This document shows, one piece after another, positions 8,239 through 15,141 of a DNA stretch of 24,004 nt. The translations under genes were made by a program, and so were the position numbers. Each line of letters begins with the position of its first letter. The stretch's first letter is position 1. The notes under the pieces were generated by a model. It did not search any database and was not told where the DNA came from. It saw nothing but the letters and a program-made list of their open reading frames with translations. The stretch is from Spirochaetaceae bacterium (lineage in GTDB: Bacteria > Spirochaetota > Spirochaetia > PWKH01): contig PWNW01000266.1 in NCBI GenBank assembly GCA_003557605.1, positions 1 to 24,004 of the forward strand, in the 5' to 3' direction.

Positions 8239-9347
8239 TCTTCAAACAGTCCCCGGTAGGGGTCCCAGGGGTATTCATGCACCGTCTGACGGTACTTTTC
8301 GCAGAGGCTCTTCCAGCCTCCTGAGGTGATCTGGTCAAACATGTCGGTGATGCGGTAGAGCATCGGAAGCTCCTCAGACGGCTGTGATATCAGCATCTCA
8401 GGTTCAAGACCAAGAATGTCCATGGGATTCTCAAAGATCATCCGAGTCAGCAGAGATCCCTCCATCCCGTACCGTACCAGGTATGCAGCAGCACAGAGCA
8501 TCCCGGGGATCCCAGGCAGCCCCGCCGCTCCTGAGCGTTTATCAGAGAGTTCGTGGGGAGCATGGTCGCTTTCCAGCACATCCACCCTTCCGTCAAGCAC
8601 CGCCTGGAACAGCTTGGACCGGATTTCCTCGCTTCTCAAAGGAGGGTTCACCGTGTAGAGGTATCCTCCCTCGCCTGATTCCAGTTCCTCGGCAAGCAGC
8701 AGGTGGTGGGGCGTCACTCCGGTGCTGACCCGGCAGGACAGCCTGCTGCGCTGTTTCTCCACAATATCCAGCACCTCCGCATTGGTCACATGGCAGATAT
8801 GCAGGGTCCCTGGGAACCGGGTCCTTTCGGCCATGTCAAGCCGCTGCCGCACCGATGAGAGCTCCGCCTCAGGGGGGCGCCGCTGGCTATGGCTCAGTCC
8901 ATCACCCTCGGCAAAGCAGCTGCGGTCCTCGCAGTGTACCGCCAGCACTCCGCCGTAGGGCACCGATGAAAGCTCACTGAGCACCCTCTCCTGGTCTCCC
9001 GGATCAGTAACTCCCAAATTTCCCGTGGAGGGACCTGCATAGAGCTTCAGCCCCGCAACCCGGGGAAAGAGCTCCTCCACACAGGACACCATATCAAGGA
9101 CCTGGCTGACATCAGAGGTGACCCCGGCATAGATGCCGTGGAACACCGGCAGCCGATCCTGGAACAGTACCTGGTCTGCAAAGGCAATTCTTCTCTCAAT
9201 TTCTATTCTTGATGTCAGCGGCGGGCTGGTGTTGGGCATCTCAAATAATGCGCTGTACCCTACAGAAGCAGCAACGAAAAGCGCATGTCCGATTGTTTCC
9301 TTATGGGATTCCTCAAAATCCCGTAAATGCACATGCATGTCAATCAT
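8235..9347 (-). CDS. pyrC: Dihydroorotase
   Basis: Zinc amidohydrolase closing N-carbamoyl-L-aspartate to dihydroorotate, the third step of de novo pyrimidine synthesis. The protein has 370 residues. The metal site is complete: DMHVHLRDF (H5, H7), the lysine expected to be carboxylated in GLKLYAG (K101), H138 in AVHCED, H186 in ICHVTN and D261 in ESDHAPHE. R9 and the N in MPNTSPP fit substrate binding. The frame extends six codons further, but the ATG at 9347 has GGAGGA about six bases upstream and overlaps the pyrDK stop as ATGA. It is the last gene of the pyrimidine operon. I see no terminator after it; transcripts from this strand and from the convergent regulator gene must end inside each other's coding sequence. 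Confidence 0.93.
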   Translation of the reverse strand: MIDMHVHLRDFEESHKETIGHALFVAASVGYSALFEMPNTSPPLTSRIEIERRIAFADQVLFQDRLPVFHGIYAGVTSDVSQVLDMVSCVEELFPRVAGLKLYAGPSTGNLGVTDPGDQERVLSELSSVPYGGVLAVHCEDRSCFAEGDGLSHSQRRPPEAELSSVRQRLDMAERTRFPGTLHICHVTNAEVLDIVEKQRSRLSCRVSTGVTPHHLLLAEELESGEGGYLYTVNPPLRSEEIRSKLFQAVLDGRVDVLESDHAPHELSDKRSGAAGLPGIPGMLCAAAYLVRYGMEGSLLTRMIFENPMDILGLEPEMLISQPSEELPMLYRITDMFDQITSGGWKSLCEKYRQTVHEYPWDPYRGLFED

Positions 9348-11068
9348 AGGCTGTCCTCCATACATTCATAGGTAATGAACGTTCCATACTGGCAGGTGAG
9401 AGCTCCGCTGCAGCTGCAGGCCCCGCAGAGTCCGACACCGCAGAGAGTCATCTGCTCCAGGGAGAGGTAGATGGAGCTTCTTGGGACCCCCTGCTTCACG
9501 GTTTCAGATGCTCCCTGCTTCATGAAGGGATCTGGACCCACCAGGTAGAGGGCAGAACCTTCAAGATGGTTCAGCACCTCCTGGAGCACCCTCCCCGGCA
9601 CTCCTTGGTCCCTCACCACCGTCAGCGGTCCGTACTGCATCAGCTGTTCCTGCAGCGGAGAGGACTCTTCAGCATCATCGGAGGTCCCGTAAAATACTGA
9701 TACCTGCTTTCCCTGACCCGTCAGAGTTTCTGCCAGAGCCGGCAGCACGGCAATTCCGGTGCCCCCTGCGGCAAGGACCGCACGCCCTTCTGAGCACACC
9801 GGGGCCGCTTCCCCGTAGGGCCCCCTGAGATATACCGTATCGCCTGTTCCCATGCTGCACAATGCTTCGGTAAAGATGCCACGACGTTTTATCAGGAATG
9901 TCAGGGGGTCCCCCAGGGCGGCGGAAAAGGGCTTTTCCCCGATGCCTGGAATCCAGAGGAAGTAGAACTCCCCGGACCGGCAGGTACGGGAAACATCCAG
10001 GGTGATCAGCGACACCTGGGATGTATGCTCCTTCACCGAAGCAATGCGGCAGGGCTGAAACTCCATGGACCGCGTCTGGGAGAGATATGACCTGCTGGAG
10101 GGCTCCCCGAAGGCCGGCAGTCCCTGATTTCCCCTCAAAACGGAAGCAGCCTCCTGCCTCACCGCCTGCAGATAGGAATTCCAGTTTCTCTGATGCACCT
10201 TGCCGAAGGCGCTGCCGATGCCGACGGTATCAGCTCCTGCTCTCACCATCTCAGCGGCATCCATCCCGGTGAACACACCGCCCATGCCGAGAATTACCGT
10301 TTCATCCCCCACTGCAGCACGTACGGCCCTGACAGCCTCCAGGGCTTCCTGGAATATCCATTTCCCGCTTTTTCCTCCCCTTCCCCCGAGGGAGTTCTGG
10401 AGAATTGGTTTTCCCGAATGAGGTTCAAGATAGAGTTCCGGTCCTACGGTGTTGACTGCAGCAAGAGCATCGGCGCCGCTGTCCATCAGAGAACGGGCAA
10501 TCCTGGACAGTTCATCGGTATTGGGGGTAAGCTTGGGGATTACCGGAACGGGGAAGTCATCCCCCAGTGCAGTACGTATCTGCTCCATGTAGGATGAAGC
10601 AATCCTCCAGGACCCGCCGATGCTTGAGCCGTACCCGTCTGCGGCATGGGGACAGGAAAAGTTGAGTTCCAGCATGTCCGCAGCCTGGGCGAAGGCCTTC
10701 GCCAGGATAATAAACTCCTCAGGAGACGAACCTGAAAGCGATACATTCAGAAGGCACCGCAGGGAATAGTTTGCCCTCAGATGCTGAAGGCTTCTGAGGG
10801 CCTCCTCAAGACCGGGATTTCTCAGTCCCACGGAATTTCCGAAACATCCAGGCTCCGGTTCGGTGATTACCGGTTCCCGGTTCCCCGGATTCGGCAGCAC
10901 CTGAAAACTCTTTGTCGTGATAATCTCAACCGCATCAAGACAGCGGTCGGCATAACGGATCATGTCCGCTGTGGTAGTCACTACTCCGGAGACGGTGGCC
11001 AGACGGACTTCCCCGCGCTGATGTGATCCGGAGAGCATCGTTAGTATCCGCTGTGCATCAGATGCCAT
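9344..11068 (-). CDS. pyrD: Dihydroorotate dehydrogenase: PyrD catalytic domain fused to PyrK-like electron-transfer domain
   Basis: The protein has 574 residues in one continuous frame. Residues 1 to about 315 are a class 1 PyrD barrel: GNSVGLRNPG near 78-86, the catalytic Cys in LNFSCPH (C139, the class 1B type of active base), VIPKLTPN, NTVGP, and FMN-phosphate loops GMGGVFTG (271-278) and VGIGSAF. Residues from about 335 are a ferredoxin-reductase-like PyrK module: FAD region GEKPFSAALGDP, pyridine-nucleotide loop LAAGGTGIAVLPAL, and a 2Fe-2S motif CGVGLCGACSC (C543, C548, C551, with C559 or C569 as fourth ligand). It should oxidise dihydroorotate to orotate and pass electrons to NAD+. 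PyrD and PyrK are normally separate subunits encoded side by side. An AAGGAGG lies upstream of the start, about 11 bases away. The stop overlaps pyrC by four bases. Confidence 0.9.
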   Translation of the reverse strand: MASDAQRILTMLSGSHQRGEVRLATVSGVVTTTADMIRYADRCLDAVEIITTKSFQVLPNPGNREPVITEPEPGCFGNSVGLRNPGLEEALRSLQHLRANYSLRCLLNVSLSGSSPEEFIILAKAFAQAADMLELNFSCPHAADGYGSSIGGSWRIASSYMEQIRTALGDDFPVPVIPKLTPNTDELSRIARSLMDSGADALAAVNTVGPELYLEPHSGKPILQNSLGGRGGKSGKWIFQEALEAVRAVRAAVGDETVILGMGGVFTGMDAAEMVRAGADTVGIGSAFGKVHQRNWNSYLQAVRQEAASVLRGNQGLPAFGEPSSRSYLSQTRSMEFQPCRIASVKEHTSQVSLITLDVSRTCRSGEFYFLWIPGIGEKPFSAALGDPLTFLIKRRGIFTEALCSMGTGDTVYLRGPYGEAAPVCSEGRAVLAAGGTGIAVLPALAETLTGQGKQVSVFYGTSDDAEESSPLQEQLMQYGPLTVVRDQGVPGRVLQEVLNHLEGSALYLVGPDPFMKQGASETVKQGVPRSSIYLSLEQMTLCGVGLCGACSCSGALTCQYGTFITYECMEDSL

Positions 11069-11083
11069 ACACCCGTTCCCTCC

Positions 11084-11980
11084 TTATTTCAGGGAAGTTT
11101 CCTGATGCAGATCATCAAAGGCCTGCATCACCATCTCGAGCCAGTTTTCCGGAGCTCCCCGGTCCTTCCAGGGATGGGTCAGGGCGCTGGAGCTGTTGAT
11201 CCTGGCCAGGGGCATCTCATACCCTGAACGTTCCAGGGTCTCCATCACCTCACTGGCGCTGCCCCCCTGACTGCCTACTCCGGGAATCAGCAGGGGGATG
11301 CCGCAGGGCGCATAGATTCCGGCAAGCTCTTCAAGCTCATCCATGCTCACCGCACCAACCACCGCACCTGCTGAGCCGTATGACTCATGCCAGGTGATGA
11401 TCAATTGTGCAGTACGATGACAGCACGTGCCTTCACTGGTTTCCAGATCCTGAAGATCTGCGCCTCCGGGATTGGAGGTACGGTTTAGAATGTACACTCC
11501 CTTGTCCCTTCGGAAGAAGGGGACCACCGAATCGGTCCCCATGAAGGGGGAGACGGTCACAGCATCGCACTGCCAGCTGGAAAAAGCCTCCCGCATATAG
11601 TTCTCGCTTGACCTGTCGATATCACCCCGTTTTGCATCCAGAATTACCGGCGTTCCGGGAAAGAACTCCTCCAGCATGTCGAGAACCGCCGCCAGGGCAC
11701 GGGAGCCGGCAAAAACTCCTTCCCTCGGAAAATCAAGCACATGGTAGTACCCGATATTCGGCTTGAATGCAGCGGGCCGAAGTCCCCGCTTCACCATGTT
11801 TTCGAAAATGATGAAAAAGAATTCCTCAACCGCGGCTCCCCGTCTGTCCGGGTCCGATTCCTCGGGCTGCAGCTCCGGTGGAAGATACTCAAACACCGGG
11901 TCGAGCCCCATGCACATGACAGAACCGCTTTCCATGGCGCTTTCCGTGAGAAGCACCTCATAATTCCGAATATTGCTCAT
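11084..11980 (-). CDS. pyrF: Orotidine 5'-phosphate decarboxylase, long (type 2) form
   Basis: Decarboxylates OMP to UMP, the last step of the pathway. The protein has 298 residues, longer than the roughly 230 residues of E. coli PyrF and typical of the type 2 subfamily. The catalytic Asp-Lys-Asp array is in ILDAKRGDIDRSS (D115, K117, D120). Other family signatures are MGLDP near the N-terminus, FKPNIGYYH (lysine for substrate), VSPFMGTDSV and LIPGVGSQGG for phosphate binding. The frame is open for 14 more codons, but the ATG at 11980 has GGAG about seven bases upstream and leaves a 19-base gap after pyrE. The gap to pyrDK is 15 bases. Co-transcribed with the other pyr genes. Confidence 0.93.
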   Translation of the reverse strand: MSNIRNYEVLLTESAMESGSVMCMGLDPVFEYLPPELQPEESDPDRRGAAVEEFFFIIFENMVKRGLRPAAFKPNIGYYHVLDFPREGVFAGSRALAAVLDMLEEFFPGTPVILDAKRGDIDRSSENYMREAFSSWQCDAVTVSPFMGTDSVVPFFRRDKGVYILNRTSNPGGADLQDLETSEGTCCHRTAQLIITWHESYGSAGAVVGAVSMDELEELAGIYAPCGIPLLIPGVGSQGGSASEVMETLERSGYEMPLARINSSSALTHPWKDRGAPENWLEMVMQAFDDLHQETSLK

Positions 11981-11999
11981 ACCTTCACTCCCCTGCGTA

Positions 12000-12704
12000 T
12001 CAGGTCTCTTTGGGAAATCCATGGGCTTCTCCCCATCCGAAGGGATCAGCTCTCCATGCCCTCAGGGCATGCTCCTCCTGTGGTTCAATGTACCCCAGTT
12101 CCACCGCCAGTGCAATGAGATCATCATAGAGAATGATCGGAATCACCCTGCAGGGCGGATCAAGCTGGGAAAAGGCATCCTCTGCCTTGTCAAGGCCGTA
12201 GGAAAAGATAGCAAGACAGCAGGGAACCTGGGCACCTGCATCCCGAAGAGCCTCCACCGCATTGATGGAGCTGCCCCCGGTTGATATCAGGTCCTCGATG
12301 AGAACCACCTGGTCCTGATGAAAACTGCTCTCCCTGCCGAGTCCCTCTACGGCCTTCTGCAGACCGTGGCCCTTGGAACCGGACCTGACATAGCACATGG
12401 GAAGGGCCATTGCATCGGCTAGGGTTGCCGCATGGGGAATACCTGCGGTGGCGGTACCGGCAATCCACTGAGGTGAAATGTTCAGGATGCTGAGGACTGC
12501 CTCAAACGCTGCGGCTATCCGCTTCCGGGACTGGGGATCACGCAGGAAGGTCCGGTTGTCATTATATATCGGCATCCTATAGCCTGAAGCCCAGAGAAAG
12601 GGCTGTTTTGCATTCAGCCTGATTGCCCCCAACTCCAAGCCCCTGATGCAGAGCTCTTTTCCCAGGACTGAACGGATTTCTTCCAGCTTCTTCTCATATT
12701 CCAT
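12000..12704 (-). CDS. pyrE: Orotate phosphoribosyltransferase
   Basis: Joins orotate and PRPP to give OMP. The protein has 234 residues, a normal length. The PRPP-binding signature VVLIEDLISTGGSS is at 133-146, with the flexible-loop region SGSKGHGLQKAVEG (108-121) and GTATAGIPHA (83-92) in the expected order. The start is the ATG at 12704, four bases after the pyrBI stop, with GGAGGT (overlapping that stop) at good spacing. The upstream extension of the frame to 12920 is only the shadow of pyrBI. The close packing with pyrBI and pyrF shows one operon. Confidence 0.93.
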   Translation of the reverse strand: MEYEKKLEEIRSVLGKELCIRGLELGAIRLNAKQPFLWASGYRMPIYNDNRTFLRDPQSRKRIAAAFEAVLSILNISPQWIAGTATAGIPHAATLADAMALPMCYVRSGSKGHGLQKAVEGLGRESSFHQDQVVLIEDLISTGGSSINAVEALRDAGAQVPCCLAIFSYGLDKAEDAFSQLDPPCRVIPIILYDDLIALAVELGYIEPQEEHALRAWRADPFGWGEAHGFPKET

Positions 12705-12708
12705 GATA

Positions 12709-14289
12709 CTACCTCCATACTTCCTTGAACCCGTAGGTCTGCTCGCAGTAGAGACACCGCATCCTTCCTTCCTCCGTCCTGACAAAATGGGGGTCCACCC
12801 CCTCATGGTGATCAGGGAAGGAGATGCACATCTCGTTGCTGCAGGACAGCCCCCTGATGTTGTAGAGCCTCGGAGGGGTGTGAAGCCGGTATTTTTCACG
12901 TACCGTGCCTTCAGAGACAATGTTCAAGGTGCATCCTGGTGCAATAGCAGCCAGCTGCCTGATCTTCTTTCCGCTCAGCGGCGGATGACCGGGGCGGAAG
13001 ATGATGCCCTTGAGCATTGAAGCTCCCTCCTGTGAAGTGGACACCCATTCTCCCCCCTTTCCATGGAGGCCGAGGATGGAAACGATCTTTCCCATATGCT
13101 CCCTGATTTCCTGGGAGGTGTCACCGCGGCAGATGTGGTCAATCACTATTCCCGTATCTATCGGATGAACTCCCTCGGAGTACTGCTTGGGGCCCTCCCG
13201 TCCGGAGGTGTCGACGGTCTCAACAAAGGTCTCCTCCCGATGCTCCTCCGGTATGGAGTCTCCGGTAAAGTCATCACCGAGCAGACCTCCGTAGAGACCA
13301 ACCAGGATGATGCGGACCAGCCTTCCGTTGGCGGACTGGCGCTCCCAACCGTTAAGGGGAAGCGGGTCCAGGGATACCGGAAGCTCCGGCTTGTTCTTGT
13401 TCCTCGGCAGGGGATGGTAGAACACCGTCCCTTCGGGCAGCAGCGGGAGAAACCGTTCATGGAAACTGATCATTTCTCTGAGTTCATCCTGCCGCTGCAG
13501 CACCCGGTCGCCCATCCGCTCAAGCTGGGGTCTGGTGAAGTACCACTTGTCGGCCACATCGTTTTGGCTGAGATACTCTTCAATGGAGCTGAACTTCCGC
13601 ACCCGGTATCCGTTGGCTTCCATCTGCTGCACGTAGTAGGGAGGCATCTCAAGCACATCAGGGGCGATCAGGTCTACCGATACAGAATCAAACACGTTAA
13701 GCCCGTCGGCCTTTGAATGAACCGTCCTGCCGTGGAACAGGTCCCCCACCAGGGCAATATGGATTGAACCGTAATCCCATCCGTTGTCCTCCAGAAAGGT
13801 GAACTCGTCCAGCAGCTCCTGGGTCGGGTGTTCATGCTTGCCGTCTCCTGCATTGATGAAGGAGGGGACATAGGGCAGCCTGTTGCGCCGCGCATACCCC
13901 GAGACGGAGGCTTCAAGCCATCGGCAGACCCCCTCAAGCTTGCTCCTGATAATAAATATCCGGTTGTCATATCCCGCAAGGTTGCTGAAGGTGTCAGCGT
14001 AGCTCTCCCCTTTGTTAAAAGATGAGCTTTCTGCACTCAATGCGGACAGCTTCGCACGATGAAACTGGGCGGCATTCTTGAAGGACTCCTTGGTCCTGGT
14101 GCTGTCTTCCAGGAACACCTCATAAATGCCGAAGTCGGGATCGTCAATTCTGAAGGAATCAACAGTTTTTATATCACCATGATCCAGGGCCTCCTTCAGT
14201 TCCCTTGTCTTGGCAAACAGATACCGCCTCTCATCACGGCTGAGATCATTAATGACCGCCAGGGACCTTCCGGCAAAGGGATGCTCCAT
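12709..14289 (-). CDS. pyrB: Aspartate carbamoyltransferase, fused catalytic (PyrB) and regulatory (PyrI) chains
   Basis: The protein has 526 residues. The N-terminal part (about 1-335) is a full ATCase catalytic chain: carbamoyl-phosphate loop STRTKESF (63-70), the loop lysine in FNKGESYADT, GDGKHEHPTQELLDEF with the catalytic His, GDLFHGRTVHS, the Arg in YFTRPQ, and HPLPR. After a linker, the C-terminal part is a PyrI chain. Its allosteric domain (GIVIDHICRGDT, then RQLAAIAPGCTLNIVSEG) is followed by a zinc domain whose four cysteines (C483, C488, C512, C515) have spacing 4-23-2, the same as C109, C114, C138 and C141 of E. coli PyrI. It should therefore keep nucleotide feedback control. Fused PyrBI proteins are known, for example in Thermotoga. 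The ATG at 14289 follows a perfect AAGGAGGT. The frame runs on to a TTG at 14391 but that stretch is leader sequence. Confidence 0.93.
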   Translation of the reverse strand: MEHPFAGRSLAVINDLSRDERRYLFAKTRELKEALDHGDIKTVDSFRIDDPDFGIYEVFLEDSTRTKESFKNAAQFHRAKLSALSAESSSFNKGESYADTFSNLAGYDNRIFIIRSKLEGVCRWLEASVSGYARRNRLPYVPSFINAGDGKHEHPTQELLDEFTFLEDNGWDYGSIHIALVGDLFHGRTVHSKADGLNVFDSVSVDLIAPDVLEMPPYYVQQMEANGYRVRKFSSIEEYLSQNDVADKWYFTRPQLERMGDRVLQRQDELREMISFHERFLPLLPEGTVFYHPLPRNKNKPELPVSLDPLPLNGWERQSANGRLVRIILVGLYGGLLGDDFTGDSIPEEHREETFVETVDTSGREGPKQYSEGVHPIDTGIVIDHICRGDTSQEIREHMGKIVSILGLHGKGGEWVSTSQEGASMLKGIIFRPGHPPLSGKKIRQLAAIAPGCTLNIVSEGTVREKYRLHTPPRLYNIRGLSCSNEMCISFPDHHEGVDPHFVRTEEGRMRCLYCEQTYGFKEVWR

Positions 14290-14309
14290 GAAAAACCTCC
14301 TTAATTCGT

Positions 14310-14429
14310 TTACTCCTGTCCAGTATATAATGAAAAATCCTGAGGGAGTGCAAAAAAATAACGCCGGCACATACCGACGCTTTTCATACAATGGGACTCT
14401 TTACGTTGTACCGCTCCATGGATCTTCAT
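14310..14429 (-). CDS. Candidate pyr operon leader peptide, 39 codons
   Basis: The ORF starts at an ATG eight bases after the -10 box of P1 and ends at a TAA 20 bases before the pyrBI ATG, just upstream of the pyrBI Shine-Dalgarno. It begins MKIHGAVQRKESHC and ends DFSLYTGQE. Codons 18-26 pass through the terminator-like hairpin and its T-tract, so a ribosome on this frame would melt the hairpin. That is the layout of the E. coli pyrBI leader, where translation coupled to UTP-dependent polymerase pausing controls termination. No Shine-Dalgarno precedes the first ATG; the mRNA would be almost leaderless. An internal ATG at 14387 with a weak GAG-containing site is an alternative start. It could also be non-coding. 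Confidence 0.35.
   Translation of the reverse strand: MKIHGAVQRKESHCMKSVGMCRRYFFALPQDFSLYTGQE
14324..14353 (-). promoter_or_regulatory. Second pyr promoter (P2), just downstream of the leader hairpin
   Basis: On the minus strand TTGCAC (14353-14348) lies 18 bases before TATATA (14329-14324), or 17 before TTATAT. Transcription would begin near 14317, giving an untranslated leader of about 28 bases that carries the AAGGAGGT of pyrBI. The -35 box overlaps the end of the T-tract of the hairpin, so P2 transcripts escape that terminator. Confidence 0.5.
14351..14381 (-). terminator. Hairpin plus T-tract in the pyr leader (candidate attenuator)
   Basis: On the minus strand GCGTCGG (14380-14374), a six-base loop TATGTG, then CCGGCGT (14367-14361) form a seven-pair stem with two G-U pairs, extended by one A-T pair, followed by TATTTTTTTG. 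It sits between promoter P1 and pyrBI, overlaps the leader ORF, and has the form of an intrinsic terminator. It would either attenuate P1 transcripts or end a small RNA of about 80 bases. Confidence 0.5.
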
Positions 14430-14437
14430 TGCAGGGG

Positions 14438-14467
14438 ACTATAGCAAACTTCAGTGCTCCAGGTCAA
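14438..14467 (-). promoter_or_regulatory. Strong promoter (P1) upstream of the pyr leader
   Basis: On the minus strand TTGACC (14467-14462; 5 of 6 to consensus) and TATAGT (14443-14438; 5 of 6) are separated by 18 bases. The predicted start is near 14431-14430, one or two bases before the leader ATG at 14429. It is downstream of the intrinsic terminator of the neighbouring gene, so it begins a new transcript. Confidence 0.6.
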
Positions 14468-14491
14468 CGGAGTAATTCAGTCCGTCCCCGC

Positions 14492-14527
14492 AAAAAGGCA
14501 GCCTGGCAGAAAAGACCGCCAGGCTGC
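14492..14527 (-). terminator. Intrinsic terminator of the small exported protein gene
   Basis: A perfect 10-pair stem GCAGCCTGGC / GCCAGGCTGC (14527-14518 and 14507-14498) with a 10-base loop is followed on the minus strand by CTTTTT. It starts 20 bases after the stop of the gene at 14548-15051. It separates that gene from the pyr operon. Confidence 0.85.
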
Positions 14528-14547
14528 TTTCAGATTCCCTGCAGGCT

Positions 14548-15051
14548 TTACAGCCTGAAGAGCACAGAGAATCCTACCAGGCCCGTCTCTGCCAGTTTGA
14601 TGTCTTCAAAGTCATCTTCCCAGAAGAGGTAGTATGCTCCGACGGAGACATTTCCGAGGATCAGGTCGGCGGTTATCTTCAAATTCACCCCGGCATCAAA
14701 TGAGTCATCCAGTTCTTCTGAATAGATAAATGCCGCTCCGACGCTGGCCCCTACATTGACCGGACCAAGATTGGTGTTCACTCCGATGTTGGCGAAACTC
14801 AGTACCGCGTTATCATCTCCGAGAGGAACGTACACCGCAAGGATGCTGCCTTCTAGCAGGCTCAGCCGAAGGCGGGCATCAAGACCGAAGGCAAAGTTTT
14901 CGGAATCAAAATCAATTTCCTCTCCGGGCTCAACGAAGTACTTATACAGACCAGTAGGTCCAATCCAGAGTCCGTCGGAGCCGGATGCGGCGACCGAAAA
15001 CGTTGCGGCAAGAAACAGGGCCAAAACAATCAGCAATACCTTGTTTTTCAT
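14548..15051 (-). CDS. Small exported protein, probably an outer-membrane beta-barrel or periplasmic beta protein
   Basis: The protein has 167 residues from the ATG at 15051. A GGAG lies nine bases upstream, and the sequence then opens directly with a signal peptide (MKNKVLLIVLALFLAATFSV, cleavage near AASG). The mature chain is a series of alternating polar and hydrophobic strands, for example FAFGLDARLRLSLL, SILAVYVPL, NVGASVGAAFIYS, DAGVNLKITADLIL and NVSVGAYYLFWEDD, separated by acidic turns. The chain ends in GLVGFSVLFRL, a barrel-like last strand. I recognise no named family. The frame is open to 15150 but that region is AT-rich intergenic DNA. It is a single-gene unit with its own terminator, divergent from the lipoprotein gene at 15142. 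An alternative is a soluble periplasmic beta protein. Confidence 0.75.
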   Translation of the reverse strand: MKNKVLLIVLALFLAATFSVAASGSDGLWIGPTGLYKYFVEPGEEIDFDSENFAFGLDARLRLSLLEGSILAVYVPLGDDNAVLSFANIGVNTNLGPVNVGASVGAAFIYSEELDDSFDAGVNLKITADLILGNVSVGAYYLFWEDDFEDIKLAETGLVGFSVLFRL

Positions 15052-15141
15052 AGATTTTATCTCCTTCTTCATGTACTCTAACAATACTGATAATGGTAAT
15101 GTTACAAAATTAATTAAATTATTTGGCTTGATAGTAAATAT
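15052..15141. promoter_or_regulatory. AT-rich divergent promoter region
   Basis: Ninety bases, clearly more AT-rich than the rest of the window, separate the divergent genes starting at 15051 and 15142. On the plus strand GATAGT (15130-15135, preceded by TT) lies six bases before the ATG at 15142 and could be a -10 box for a leaderless transcript, but no good -35 box is present. On the minus strand several weak matches exist and none stands out. The Shine-Dalgarno of the minus-strand gene is at the left end. Confidence 0.35.

Noticed and set aside
8240..8275. Hairpin CCCC-GGTA-GGGG near the end of pyrC as a terminator
   Set aside because: Four-pair stem inside the coding sequence with no T-tract on either strand.
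12705..12920. N-terminal extension of PyrE by 72 codons
   Set aside because: The extension is an out-of-frame reading of the pyrBI end with no PyrE similarity.
14290..14391. N-terminal extension of PyrBI to a TTG at 14391
   Set aside because: It would run through the hairpin and P2 promoter; the ATG at 14289 has a perfect Shine-Dalgarno and matches ATCase N-termini.
14395..14430. PyrR-type binding loop in the pyr leader (AGATCCATGGAGCGGT)
   Set aside because: Only a partial match to the PyrR RNA consensus as I remember it, and no alternative antiterminator structure could be drawn.
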